Both the position numbers and the translations under genes were made by a program. From an uncultured Caryophanales bacterium (GTDB lineage: Bacteria; Bacillota_I; Bacilli_A; RFN20; CAG-826): a DNA stretch of 63,212 bases. The stretch is from positions 1-63,212 of the forward strand of contig CAMYVX010000005.1 in NCBI GenBank assembly GCA_947302535.1. Direction: 5' to 3'. Shown here in pieces: positions 31,061 to 41,102 of the stretch; position 1 is the first letter of the stretch; each line of letters starts with the position of its first letter. The notes beneath the pieces were generated by a model that saw nothing but the letters and a program-made list of their open reading frames with translations, was not told the origin of the DNA and ran no database searches.

Positions 31061-33808
31061 GTGGATTATAAAGACACTTTGTTAATGAACAAATCTGGAT
31101 TTGAGATGAAAGGTAATCTCAATCAAAAAGAACCTCTTTTAGTGCAAAAGTGGGACGAAGAAAAATTATATGAAAGCATGAATTTAAACCGTAAGGGAGC
31201 GAAGGAATTTGTTCTCCATGATGGTCCTCCATATGCGAATGGTGATATGCACTGTGGACATATGCTTAATCGCATCCTAAAAGACATTGTTATCCGTTAT
31301 AAAAACATGCAAGGATTCGTTACTCCTTTTGTTTTTGGTTGGGATACACATGGTTTACCAATTGAAAATCAAGTGACAAAGTCAGGGGTTAATAGAAAAA
31401 CCACACCAATCGTGGAATTTAGAAAGAAATGTGAAGTATAAGCTTTAAAACAAGTTGAAAGACAAAAAGAACAAATTAAACGACTTGGTTTAGTTGGTGA
31501 TTTTAATTACCCATATTTAACTTTACAAAAAGAATTTGAAGCTAAACAAATTGAAATGTTTGCTATTATGGCCTTAAAAGGCCTTATCTATAAAGGCTTA
31601 AAGCCTGTATATTGGTCTCCAAGTAGTGAATCCGCTTTAGCGGAAGCAGAGATTGAATACGCTGATGTGGTTTCTTATTCCATCTATGTTGCTTTCCCTG
31701 TTAAAGATGGAAAAGGTGTTATTGATAATGATGCTAAATGTATTATTTGGACAACCACTCCTTGGACATTGCCTGCTAACTTAGCTATTTCTGCTCATCC
31801 TGATTTCATTTACGGAGAGTATTTAACAGATAAAGGTAAATTCATTTTCTTAAAAGAATTTGAAGATAAACTTAAAGAAGAACTTGAACTTGGCGAAGTC
31901 AAATTACTTAAAACCTTTAAAGGTAGTGAGATTGATGGAGTTGTTTGCAAACACCCATTCTATGATCGCGATTCTTTAATGCTAGTAGGAACTCATGTCA
32001 CTAATGAAGCTGGTACAGGTTTAGTTCATACCGCTCCTGGACACGGCGCTGAAGACTTTATGGTTTGCCAAAAATATGGCATCAAACCTTATTGCCCAGT
32101 TGATGAAAAAGGCAAATTAAAAGAAGATACAGGACCTCGTTTAGCGGGATTATTCTACGAAGACGCAAACGCTGTTGTGTTAGATATTCTCAAAGAGAAT
32201 AATGCTTTATTAAAGTGCTCTAAATTCACTCACTCTTATCCACATGATTGGAGAACAAAGAAACCTCTTATCTTTAGAGCAACTGACCAATGGTTCTGTT
32301 CTATTGAACCTATTAGAGAAGAACTATTAGCCGCTATTCATAAGACCAAGTGGTATCCAGCATGGGGTGAAAACCGCATGGTTAATATGATTAAAGATCG
32401 TTCTGACTGGTGTATTTCCCGTCAAAGAGCATGGGGTGTACCAATCCCTATCTTCTATAATGAAGACGGTACTCCAATTATTGAAAAAGAAGTATTCGAT
32501 CATATCGTTGAACTCTTCAAAAAACATGGTAGTAATATTTGGTATGAAAAGAGCGCTAAAGAATTACTTCCAGATGGATATAAGAATGCTCATTCTCCTA
32601 ATGGAGAATTCACTAAAGAAAACGACATCATGGATGTTTGGTTTGATTCCGGCTCTTCTTGGGCGGCAGTCTTGCTTGGAAGAGGTTATAAATATCCAAG
32701 CGATTTATATTTAGAGGGCAGTGACCAATATCGTGGTTGGTTTAACTCTTCTTTAATTGTTTCTCTTGCTACACAAGGTAAAGCTCCATATGAAAACGTT
32801 GTTTCTCATGGTTGGGTTTTAGATGAACATGGAGAACAAATGCATAAATCTAAAGGTAATGGTGTGGATCCAACTAAGATTGCTAATGTTTATGGTGCGG
32901 ATATTTTACGTTTATGGGTTGCCACTGTTGATTATCAACAAGACGTGAGAATAGGTGATAACATCATTAAGCAAGTCTCTGAACAATATCGTAAAGTTCG
33001 TAATACTTTAAAATTTATTTCTTGGGCTTTAGTGGACTTTGACATAAGTCAAAAAGTCGATACTTTTACTAAAGTTGATGAATATATCTTGGCAAAATTA
33101 GATGCAATAGTTGAAGAAACTATTAAAGATTTCGATCACTTTGATTTCGCTAGTGCCTTGAGTAAGATAATGACATTTATGTCAGCGGACTTATCTTCTT
33201 TATATCTTGATATTGCTAAGGATTCTTTATACTGCGATAGCAAAGACTCCTTAAGAAGAAGACAAACACAAACTGTCTTATATGAAGTTGGCGAAACTTT
33301 ATTAAGATTACTTAATCCAGTCCTTCCATTTACGATGGATGAATTCAATCGCTTTATGCCTGGAGAAAGAAAGAATAACGCTCAACTTTTAGATTATCCA
33401 AAAGTTAAAGGCTTAGCTAATAGAAGTCGTTTACTTGATGAATTTGAACAATTCAAGGCTTTAAGAAGTGATGTTTTAAAAGCGTTAGAAACTAAGAGAA
33501 CTGAAGGCTTGATTCGTTCTAATCAACAAGCCTTAGTGGAAGTAGCGTTATCTGAAGATAAGAATTATCTTAATGACATCTTTGCGGGCTTAGATAATAA
33601 AGAAATTGGTAAATTGTTTGTCGTTTCTGAATTAGTCTTTAAGAAAGTTAACGAAGGTTTAGAAACCGATAGTGGATTAATCAAGGTTTCACGCCATCCA
33701 GGTTTATTCTGTGATAGATGTTGGAACTATGATGATGAAGCAAAAGAAGTGGAAGAAGGAAAACACCTCTGTCCACGCTGTTTAAAGGTGGTGAAAGAAA
33801 ATGACTAA
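31061..33808 (+). pseudogene. ileS: isoleucyl-tRNA synthetase interrupted by one in-frame TAA (31439-31441)
   Basis: GTG 31061; HDGPPYANGDMHCGHMLN, MHKSKGNG and C-terminal zinc site CDRCWNYDDEAKEVEEGKHLCPRC. Frame is continuous either side of the stop: ...[48 protein letters not shown]... Confidence 0.9.
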
Positions 33809-34448
33809 GGAAAAGTGTTTAGCGGGCTTAAAATGGTTCTTCCGCTCATTTATTTGGCTTTTTGTCTTAATGTATGTTGTTGATATGGTGACCAAGATGG
33901 TTGTCATGTTCAATATGTATGTTGGTCAAAGCATTACTTTAATCCCAAATTTCCTTTGGATTACTTATGTACAAAATAAATCAGCGGCCTTTGGTATGGG
34001 CTTTGGCGATGAACACGTGAGACGTTGGACATTCGTTTTAATTGCCACAATCGGAGCCGCTATTGTCCTTTATATTTATATAAAGAAATTCAAAACACTC
34101 TCTATGTATCTTAAAGCCTGTTTGATGCTAATCTTAACAGGCGCTTTAGGAAACTTAACCGATCGTTTGTTCTACGCTCAAAGTGATTTTGCAGTCGTAG
34201 ACTGGATTAACTTCTTTGATACTAACTGGTGGCATTTCCCATTTAACATTGCTGACTCATGCGTAGTCGTAGGCGCTATTATGGTTATCGTCTGGCTCAT
34301 TGTTGAAGAAGTAAAAGAATATAAAGCACAAAAAGCTAAAGATTTAGCTAGTGGAGAAGATAAAGAAAGCAAAATTCTTTCTAATGAAGAGAAAAAGCGC
34401 TTAGAGAATAGCGAAGAAAAAGTAGAAAAAAGCGATAAATCTGAGTAG
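33801..34448 (+). CDS. lspA: signal peptidase II (prolipoprotein signal peptidase)
   Basis: NKSAAFGMG, GALGNLTDRLFY, VVDWINFFDTNWWHFPFNIADSCVVVG. Confidence 0.93.
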   Translation: MTKEKCLAGLKWFFRSFIWLFVLMYVVDMVTKMVVMFNMYVGQSITLIPNFLWITYVQNKSAAFGMGFGDEHVRRWTFVLIATIGAAIVLYIYIKKFKTLSMYLKACLMLILTGALGNLTDRLFYAQSDFAVVDWINFFDTNWWHFPFNIADSCVVVGAIMVIVWLIVEEVKEYKAQKAKDLASGEDKESKILSNEEKKRLENSEEKVEKSDKSE

Positions 34449-34482
34449 TAATTCTCTAGTAGAAAAATAGTAACAAATTAGT

Positions 34483-35385
34483 ATGTTTTACAAAGTAACA
34501 GCGGAACTTGCTGGAAATCGTCTTGATAAATTATTAACGCTTATTCGTCCGGAAATAACCCGGACTTTTGCTTTAAAGATTATCGATGATGGTCTTTGCT
34601 TTGTAAATGGTGGTTTAGCCAAAGCTTCTTACAAAGTAAGAATTGATGACGAGGTGAGTTTTGAACTTCCTGCTGTTAAAGAACTCTCTATTGATAAAGA
34701 AGACATTCCTTTAGACATTGTTTATGAAGACGATGATATCCTTATTATTAATAAGGTACAGGGAATGGTGGTGCATCCTTCAGCTGGACATTATGAGCAT
34801 ACGCTTGTGAATGCGATCATGGCCCATTGTGATAATCTTTCCTCTATTAATGGAGTGATTAGACCTGGCATTGTTCATCGCATTGATAAGGATACATCTG
34901 GACTTATTTGCATAGCAAAAAACGATAAAGCCCATCTTTTTTTAAGCGAACAATTAAAAGATCATACGATGGCTCGCACTTATATGGCGCTTGTAAGAGG
35001 CGTTATTAATGAAAATAGTGGCACAATTAATCTTCCTATTGGACGTGATAATAAGAATCGTCAAAAAATGGCAGTCACTCGTAATAATAGCAAAGAAGCT
35101 ATTACTAACTTTGTTGTTAAACAAAGATTTAAGAATCATACCTTAGTTGAATGTCATTTAGTAACTGGAAGAACTCATCAAATTAGAGTTCATTTCTCCT
35201 ATATTGGTTTTCCTATTGAAGGAGATCCGTTATATGGAGGTAAGAATTACGATATTCTTTATAAGGGTGGACAATTATTAACAGCGGTAGCGTTAAAATT
35301 AATTCACCCAACAACAAAAAAGGAGATGCTTTTTCAAGTTGAACTCCCTTCATATTTTAAAGACGTAATTAATAAATTAGATTAA
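34483..35385 (+). CDS. rluD: RluD-family pseudouridine synthase
   Basis: S4 domain; GIVHRIDKDTSGLICIAKN; HQIRVHFSYIGFPIEGDPLYG. Confidence 0.93.
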   Translation: MFYKVTAELAGNRLDKLLTLIRPEITRTFALKIIDDGLCFVNGGLAKASYKVRIDDEVSFELPAVKELSIDKEDIPLDIVYEDDDILIINKVQGMVVHPSAGHYEHTLVNAIMAHCDNLSSINGVIRPGIVHRIDKDTSGLICIAKNDKAHLFLSEQLKDHTMARTYMALVRGVINENSGTINLPIGRDNKNRQKMAVTRNNSKEAITNFVVKQRFKNHTLVECHLVTGRTHQIRVHFSYIGFPIEGDPLYGGKNYDILYKGGQLLTAVALKLIHPTTKKEMLFQVELPSYFKDVINKLD

Positions 35386-36303
35386 TTCTTCCTTTAGGGA
35401 AGTTTTGTAATTTTTGAAATTCTTTTTGGCGATTTTATCAAATTCATTAACGCCATATTTTTTTATAAATTCTTGAGCGAATGTATCAGCGGCTTTACTT
35501 GCTCCAAAAGGGAAGCTCATCTGATAGTGGTCCTCAAGTTTTTTCTTTTCATTTAAGAAAGCATAACGAGCGATGATACTTGCTAAGGCAACACAAGGAT
35601 AATATGTTTCGCCTTTAGTTCTAAAAGTAACACCCTTGACTTGTTCTTCATTTTCATCATTTAAATATTTATAATATTTATCTTCATTTACAAATTCATC
35701 AACAAAGATATTAACAACCTCTGGATAATCATTATGTAGATTCTTTAAAACACGGTTATGCATTTTCGCTTTTAAAGAATTTAAGTTCTCGTTTTTAAGA
35801 ATCATTTCGTTATATTTTTCGTTTGATAAAGTGAGTTTAGAATATTTAAATCTTTCCACTAAGGAAGGACCAATTTCCATAATCTTTTTATCAGTGAGTT
35901 TTTTACTATCATGAACACCAATTTTCTCTAAAAGAGAAATATCTCTTTCGTTCACATAGGCTGCCACCACAATCATAGGCAAAAGGAAATCGCCAACACC
36001 AACTTCGTCGCTACCAATTTGACTATCTAAACAAAGCCATTTCTCTTGGAGCATTTCTTTTTCTTTTGGAAGAATTAATTCTTCTTCGTTAGCCCATAGT
36101 CTAGCTTCTTCGATAGCCCCTTCACCTACGAAAGTAATTTTCTTATTTTCTTTTTTACTATCGTAGCCAGTAATAATAACTCCATCTTTACAAGCTGAGA
36201 AAAACACATATTCTCCGTTATTCTCTATGAGATAGTCTTGATAGTGGACTTTCATCTGCTCTAAGACTTCTTTGCTTTTTTTAATACTGAGCGATGTTTT
36301 CAT
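35377..36303 (-). CDS. rnhC: ribonuclease HIII
   Basis: SQIGSDEVGVGDFLLPMIVVAAYV, GVHDSKKLTDKKI, IARYAFLNE. Confidence 0.92.
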   Translation of the reverse strand: MKTSLSIKKSKEVLEQMKVHYQDYLIENNGEYVFFSACKDGVIITGYDSKKENKKITFVGEGAIEEARLWANEEELILPKEKEMLQEKWLCLDSQIGSDEVGVGDFLLPMIVVAAYVNERDISLLEKIGVHDSKKLTDKKIMEIGPSLVERFKYSKLTLSNEKYNEMILKNENLNSLKAKMHNRVLKNLHNDYPEVVNIFVDEFVNEDKYYKYLNDENEEQVKGVTFRTKGETYYPCVALASIIARYAFLNEKKKLEDHYQMSFPFGASKAADTFAQEFIKKYGVNEFDKIAKKNFKNYKTSLKEELI

Positions 36304-36352
36304 ACAACTATCTTACCACGAAACTTTATCTTATGATAATATTAAGATTGGT

Positions 36353-38653
36353 ATGCAAAATATTTACGAGGTCTTCGAATTTTATAAAATTCAAGATTCA
36401 CTTCTTGAATATGCAAAAACGGAAATAGGAAGAAACTATATCCGTGATTTAAAGATGTATTCTTCTTTTGAAGAAATTGATAAAGAATTCTTGGATTTGG
36501 AAGAAGTTTCATCTTTATTATTACGTTTTGGTTTAATGCCAATATCTCAAAGTGTCAAGGCTTTAGATATCATTGCTTTAGCAAGAAAAACTAATTTATT
36601 AACACCAAGAGACTTTTCTTTTATTAAAGAAGATATCTTGACTTCACAGAATATTGCTAAATACTTTCAAAAAGTTGGTACCTCTTATCCAAGAATGAGT
36701 CAACTCATCAGCGGTTTCAAGGATCTTGATAACTTATTAAAAGAGATTTCTCGAGTTATTACTAATTCTTTAACAGTAGCGGATAAAGCAAGTGACGAAT
36801 TATTCTCTATTAGAAGCGCGATTAAAAAAGCGGAAATGGAATTAAATAAGAAAGTGATGAACTTGTCGTCTACTTACTCAACTTATTTAAGTGATATCAA
36901 CGCCACAATTAGAGATGGTCATTACGTTTTACCAGTGAAGACTAGTAGCAAGAGTAAAGTTATGGGTATTGTTTATGATGTATCCGATTCTGGTAATACC
37001 ACCTTTATTGAACCATTAGAAATAGTGCAAATTAATAACGAGATTACTTCTTTGAAGGTCAGAGAAAATGAAGAAGTGAGAAAGATATTAAAGCAATTAA
37101 CTAATCTTGTTTTGTTACAAGAAGATGAAATTATTATTAATAACAGCATCATTGGTGAATTAGATTTCCTTTCTTCTAAAGCGTTATATGGACAAGAAGT
37201 AAACGGAATTATCGCTAAAAGAGATAATATTAATTATCTAGATATTAAAAAAGGAAGACATCCTTTAATTGATAAGCAAGTCGTAGTGGCGAATTCCTTC
37301 CATCTTGATAAAGAAAAAAGAATAGTGATTATTTCTGGACCTAACGCCGGAGGAAAAACCGTTTCTTTAAAAACTGTAGGCTTATTAGTACTTATGCATC
37401 AATGCGGCTTAATGGTGCCCGCTCAAGAAGCGAGTATTGGTTTTTTTAACAATATTTACATTGATATTGGTGATAACCAATCTTTATCTGATAACCTCTC
37501 AACCTTCTCTGCTCATATGTCACATATTGGAGAAATATTAATGAAGTGTCATAAAGGTGATTTAGTCCTTCTTGATGAGCTTGGAACAGGAACTGATCCA
37601 AAAGAAGGCGAAGCTTTAGCTTTAGCGATTACACAAGAATTAGAAGAAAAAGAAGTCTTGGGGATGATTTCTTCTCACTTCGAATTATTAAAATGTTACG
37701 CCTTTACTTCTAAATGTATGGAGAACTCCTCCATGATGTTTAACGAAGAAGAATTGTTGCCAACATATCAATTTGTTTTAGGTTTGCCAGGACATTCGTA
37801 TGCTTTTGAAGTAGCAAAAAGATATGGTATAGATGATAAAATCATCATTAAATCAAAAGAATATCTTGATGATGATAAAAATGATATTAGCGACCTCTTC
37901 AATAACTTACAAAAGGAAATGAAGAAGAATGAAGAACTAAAGAATCAACTGGAAAAAGAAAAGCTTCTTCTTGAAGAAAAAAATAAAAAACTAAGTATTG
38001 AGGAAGATAACCTTAAGAATCGAAAAGAGCATCTATTAGAGGATGTTGAAAAAGAAAAACAACAAATCATCGATTCTGCGATGGAAGAAGTGGATGAAGT
38101 TATCGCTAATCTATCCAAAGGAAACATTAAACTCCATGAGGCTATTGAATCAAAGAAGAAACTCGATGATTTAAAATCTGCGCCTGAAACCATCATATAT
38201 GATGAAGAGATTAGAATTAATGATTATGTAGCTTTACCTTCTTTAAATATGGAAGGAAGAGTAGAAAGAATTAAGCAAGACAAGGCTTATATAATCTCTG
38301 ATAGTGGTTTCTCTTTTGAAGTCGATATTAACAAACTACATAAGATTGAAAACAAGAGTTCTAAACAAAAGGTGAAGAACACTCAAAAATATGATCAGCT
38401 CATTAAGAGTGATGTGGGTCTAGAACTTAATATCATCGGTTTAAGAGCGGATGAAGGCAAAGAAAGACTTATTAAATATATTGATGATTGTCGCTTAAAG
38501 CACTTTAAAACTGTTCGTATTATCCATGGATTTGGTTCTGGTGCTTTACGAAAGATGACTCATGAATATTTAAGTAAACAAAAAGATTTAACATATCGAC
38601 TTGGCTCCATGCATGAAGGTGGTGGCGGTGCAACTGTGGTGGAATTCAAATGA
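36353..38653 (+). CDS. mutS2: endonuclease MutS2
   Basis: ISGPNAGGKTVSLKTVGLL, LLDELGTGTDPKEGEALALAI, C-terminal Smr domain LNIIGLRADEGKERLIKYIDD...VRIIHGFGSGALR. Confidence 0.95.
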   Translation: MQNIYEVFEFYKIQDSLLEYAKTEIGRNYIRDLKMYSSFEEIDKEFLDLEEVSSLLLRFGLMPISQSVKALDIIALARKTNLLTPRDFSFIKEDILTSQNIAKYFQKVGTSYPRMSQLISGFKDLDNLLKEISRVITNSLTVADKASDELFSIRSAIKKAEMELNKKVMNLSSTYSTYLSDINATIRDGHYVLPVKTSSKSKVMGIVYDVSDSGNTTFIEPLEIVQINNEITSLKVRENEEVRKILKQLTNLVLLQEDEIIINNSIIGELDFLSSKALYGQEVNGIIAKRDNINYLDIKKGRHPLIDKQVVVANSFHLDKEKRIVIISGPNAGGKTVSLKTVGLLVLMHQCGLMVPAQEASIGFFNNIYIDIGDNQSLSDNLSTFSAHMSHIGEILMKCHKGDLVLLDELGTGTDPKEGEALALAITQELEEKEVLGMISSHFELLKCYAFTSKCMENSSMMFNEEELLPTYQFVLGLPGHSYAFEVAKRYGIDDKIIIKSKEYLDDDKNDISDLFNNLQKEMKKNEELKNQLEKEKLLLEEKNKKLSIEEDNLKNRKEHLLEDVEKEKQQIIDSAMEEVDEVIANLSKGNIKLHEAIESKKKLDDLKSAPETIIYDEEIRINDYVALPSLNMEGRVERIKQDKAYIISDSGFSFEVDINKLHKIENKSSKQKVKNTQKYDQLIKSDVGLELNIIGLRADEGKERLIKYIDDCRLKHFKTVRIIHGFGSGALRKMTHEYLSKQKDLTYRLGSMHEGGGGATVVEFK

Positions 38654-40404
38654 AAAAAAGAATTGAACAGTTAATCGCAAACTTAAAACATCTTCCTGGT
38701 GTTTATTTAATGTACGATAAAGATGATAGAATCATCTATGTTGGCAAAGCCAAAGACTTGCAAAAAAGAGTCAGCCAATACTTTTTAAGACCACAAGTTG
38801 GTAAAGTGATGAAGATGGTGGTGGAAGCGGAATATTTTGAAACCATCATCACCATGAACGAAAAAGAAGCTTTGGTTTTAGAAATGAATCTTATTCAGAC
38901 TCATTATCCAAAGTTTAATATCTTATTAAAAGATGATAGTCATTACCCTTATATTGCTTTAAAGAAGAAAGGCGACCCTTATTTAGTTATTAAAAGAAAT
39001 AACAAAGACCACAATTACATTTATTTTGGTCCTTTCCCTCATTCGCAAGCCGCTTATCAGATGATTGATTTATTGAATAAAGTTTTCCCTATTAGGAAAT
39101 GTCAAAACCTCCAATCATCGACTTGTTTATATTTCCATTTAGGCCAGTGTCTTGCTCCTTGCGTTAATAAGATTGATGAATCAGTTTATAACGAGATTAA
39201 AGATGAGATTATCTCTTTTCTTAAAGGCAATAATTCTAAGCAATATCAAGAGATTAAAAAAAAGATGCTCGAGGCTAGTGAGAAACTAGATTTTGAAAGC
39301 GCGAATGAATATAAGAAGATCTTAGAAGCGATTGAGCACATTAACATCAATCAAAATGTTGAGGTTTTTGACACTAAAGACCGCGATATATTCGCGTTTG
39401 CGAGCCGCGAAGGTTATTTATCGCTCGCTGTCTTTTTATACCGTAGAGGGCTTCTTTTAGGTAAAGACGTTTTTACAGTGGAACAGTTTGATAGTGAACA
39501 AGAACAAGTGAGTGAGCTGATTCTACAATATTATCAAAACCATCCAGTTCCCCAAGAAATTGTCATAAATAACGAATACGTGCAAAAAGAACTAGCGACG
39601 TATTTGGATGCTGATGTTTATGGAGTAAGTAAAGGAAAACTATATGAATTATTAACTTCTGCGAAAGAAAACGCGGCGAATAATTTGGATGAATATTTCC
39701 TTTCTGCGAGGTTAGATAGTGATAAGGGAGAATTGTTAGAAGAACTAGGTCGACTAATAAATATCAAGACCCCTCTTCATATAGAATTATTTGATAATTC
39801 TCATATTCAAGGTTCTTCTCCAGTTGGGGCAATGGTGGCCTTTATTAATGGAGAACCTGCAAAGAAGTTATACCGTAAGTTTTTAATTGAGCATGAAGAA
39901 GCACGTGATGACTTAAAATCAATGGAAGAAATCATCACTAGACATTATTCTCGTTTAAAAGAAGAAAAGAAAAAATACCCAGACTTAATTCTTGTTGATG
40001 GTGGATATCGTCAAGTAGTTGTAGCAAAGCACGCTTTAGATGAATTAGATATTGAGATACCTGTTTTTGGTTTATATAAAAATGATAAGCATCAAACAGA
40101 AGGACTAATTGATATCAATGATAATACGTATCCTATTGGAAATAAAAAACTCTTCTTCCTTTTAACAAGAATGCAAGATGAGGTTCATAGATTTGCGATT
40201 ACTTTCCATAAACAAAAAAGAAGTAAGGCTATGACATCTAGTATCCTTGACGGCATTGATAACCTCGGCATAAAAAGAAAAGAAATAATATTACGAGCCT
40301 ACCCAGATATTTCCTTACTAAGGAATGCCTCTTTAGATGAATTAAAACAGCTTCTTCCGGAACCAGTAGCCGACGCTTTATTTAATAAATTACATCAGAA
40401 CTAG
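38650..40404 (+). CDS. uvrC: excinuclease ABC subunit C
   Basis: LPGVYLMYDKDDRIIYVGKAKDLQKRVSQYF, IELFDNSHIQGSSPVGAMVAF, DLILVDGG. Confidence 0.96.
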   Translation: MKKRIEQLIANLKHLPGVYLMYDKDDRIIYVGKAKDLQKRVSQYFLRPQVGKVMKMVVEAEYFETIITMNEKEALVLEMNLIQTHYPKFNILLKDDSHYPYIALKKKGDPYLVIKRNNKDHNYIYFGPFPHSQAAYQMIDLLNKVFPIRKCQNLQSSTCLYFHLGQCLAPCVNKIDESVYNEIKDEIISFLKGNNSKQYQEIKKKMLEASEKLDFESANEYKKILEAIEHININQNVEVFDTKDRDIFAFASREGYLSLAVFLYRRGLLLGKDVFTVEQFDSEQEQVSELILQYYQNHPVPQEIVINNEYVQKELATYLDADVYGVSKGKLYELLTSAKENAANNLDEYFLSARLDSDKGELLEELGRLINIKTPLHIELFDNSHIQGSSPVGAMVAFINGEPAKKLYRKFLIEHEEARDDLKSMEEIITRHYSRLKEEKKKYPDLILVDGGYRQVVVAKHALDELDIEIPVFGLYKNDKHQTEGLIDINDNTYPIGNKKLFFLLTRMQDEVHRFAITFHKQKRSKAMTSSILDGIDNLGIKRKEIILRAYPDISLLRNASLDELKQLLPEPVADALFNKLHQN

Positions 40405-40458
40405 ATATTGTGCTTGAAAAAAGCAGTTATAAATATGTATTATATTAGTCGTTGAGAT

Positions 40459-40535
<77 letters not shown>

Positions 40536-40547
40536 TTGATTTAATTC

Positions 40548-40575
40548 CCTATTGTAAAATAGGGTTTTATTTTTT
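40548..40575 (+). terminator. terminator downstream of tRNA-Arg
   Basis: ccctat-tgtaaa-ataggg followed by TTTTATTTTTT. Confidence 0.7.
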
Positions 40576-40658
40576 ATTATAAAGTTGTCAAAAGGGAAAC
40601 CTCTTGATAGATATGGTCTGAGGGTAAGACCTAAAAAAGAAACCCCAAATGAATTTGC

Positions 40659-40934
40659 TTGGATATTCCAAGCTTTTATTTTTTTGGAACAAGATTTATA
40701 AATCGTGCTCAACTAGCTGGTGCATTAGGTATTGGAGTAGACACATTAAAACACTATGAAGAAGGAAGAAGAAATCTGCCTTTTGAAGTCTACTATAAGT
40801 TAGTCCAAATTCTTAAACTCGATATCGGAATTATAACAATGTGGTTTGATACTGCGTGGAGGCACCCAAATGGTTTGCCGGTTTTAGTACAAGGGTGTCT
40901 ACTTTTATGTTACCGGTTCAGATATTGTTGCTAA
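40659..40934 (+). pseudogene. remnant with XRE-like helix-turn-helix
   Basis: INRAQLAGALGIGVDTLKHYEEGRRNLPFEVYYKLVQILKLDIG looks like an HTH; a different frame upstream (about 40591) reads KGKPLDRYGLRVRPKKETPNEFAWIFQAF, suggesting a frameshift. Confidence 0.45.
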
Positions 40935-41016
40935 TAAAATTGGGCGCAATTACAATGGCGTTGAATTAGATAAAGATTGTCTACATCTAACAAAACGAAA
41001 ATATTTAAATAAATAA
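40888..41016 (+). pseudogene. C-terminal fragment of a DNA methyltransferase
   Basis: Frame from 40888 reads YKGVYFYVTGSDIVANKIGRNYNGVELDKDCLHLTKRKYLNK*, resembling the SAM-motif end of N4/N6 MTases (DPFxGSGTTLVAAKKLGRxYIGIELDxxYxxLAxKRL); TAG lies directly upstream in frame. Confidence 0.5.
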
Positions 41017-41102
41017 TAGTCCTCCATAAAAAACCATTGAATCACATAAATGAAGTTTTATAATGAATTTATTCCATAACAAATACAAAAAGGAGAATTC
41101 TT

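Noticed and set aside
31435-31445. Programmed frameshift or selenocysteine/pyrrolysine-type recoding in ileS
   Set aside because: The frame is the same on both sides, the codon is TAA (not TGA or TAG), and the position is normally Tyr; simple nonsense mutation or error is more likely.
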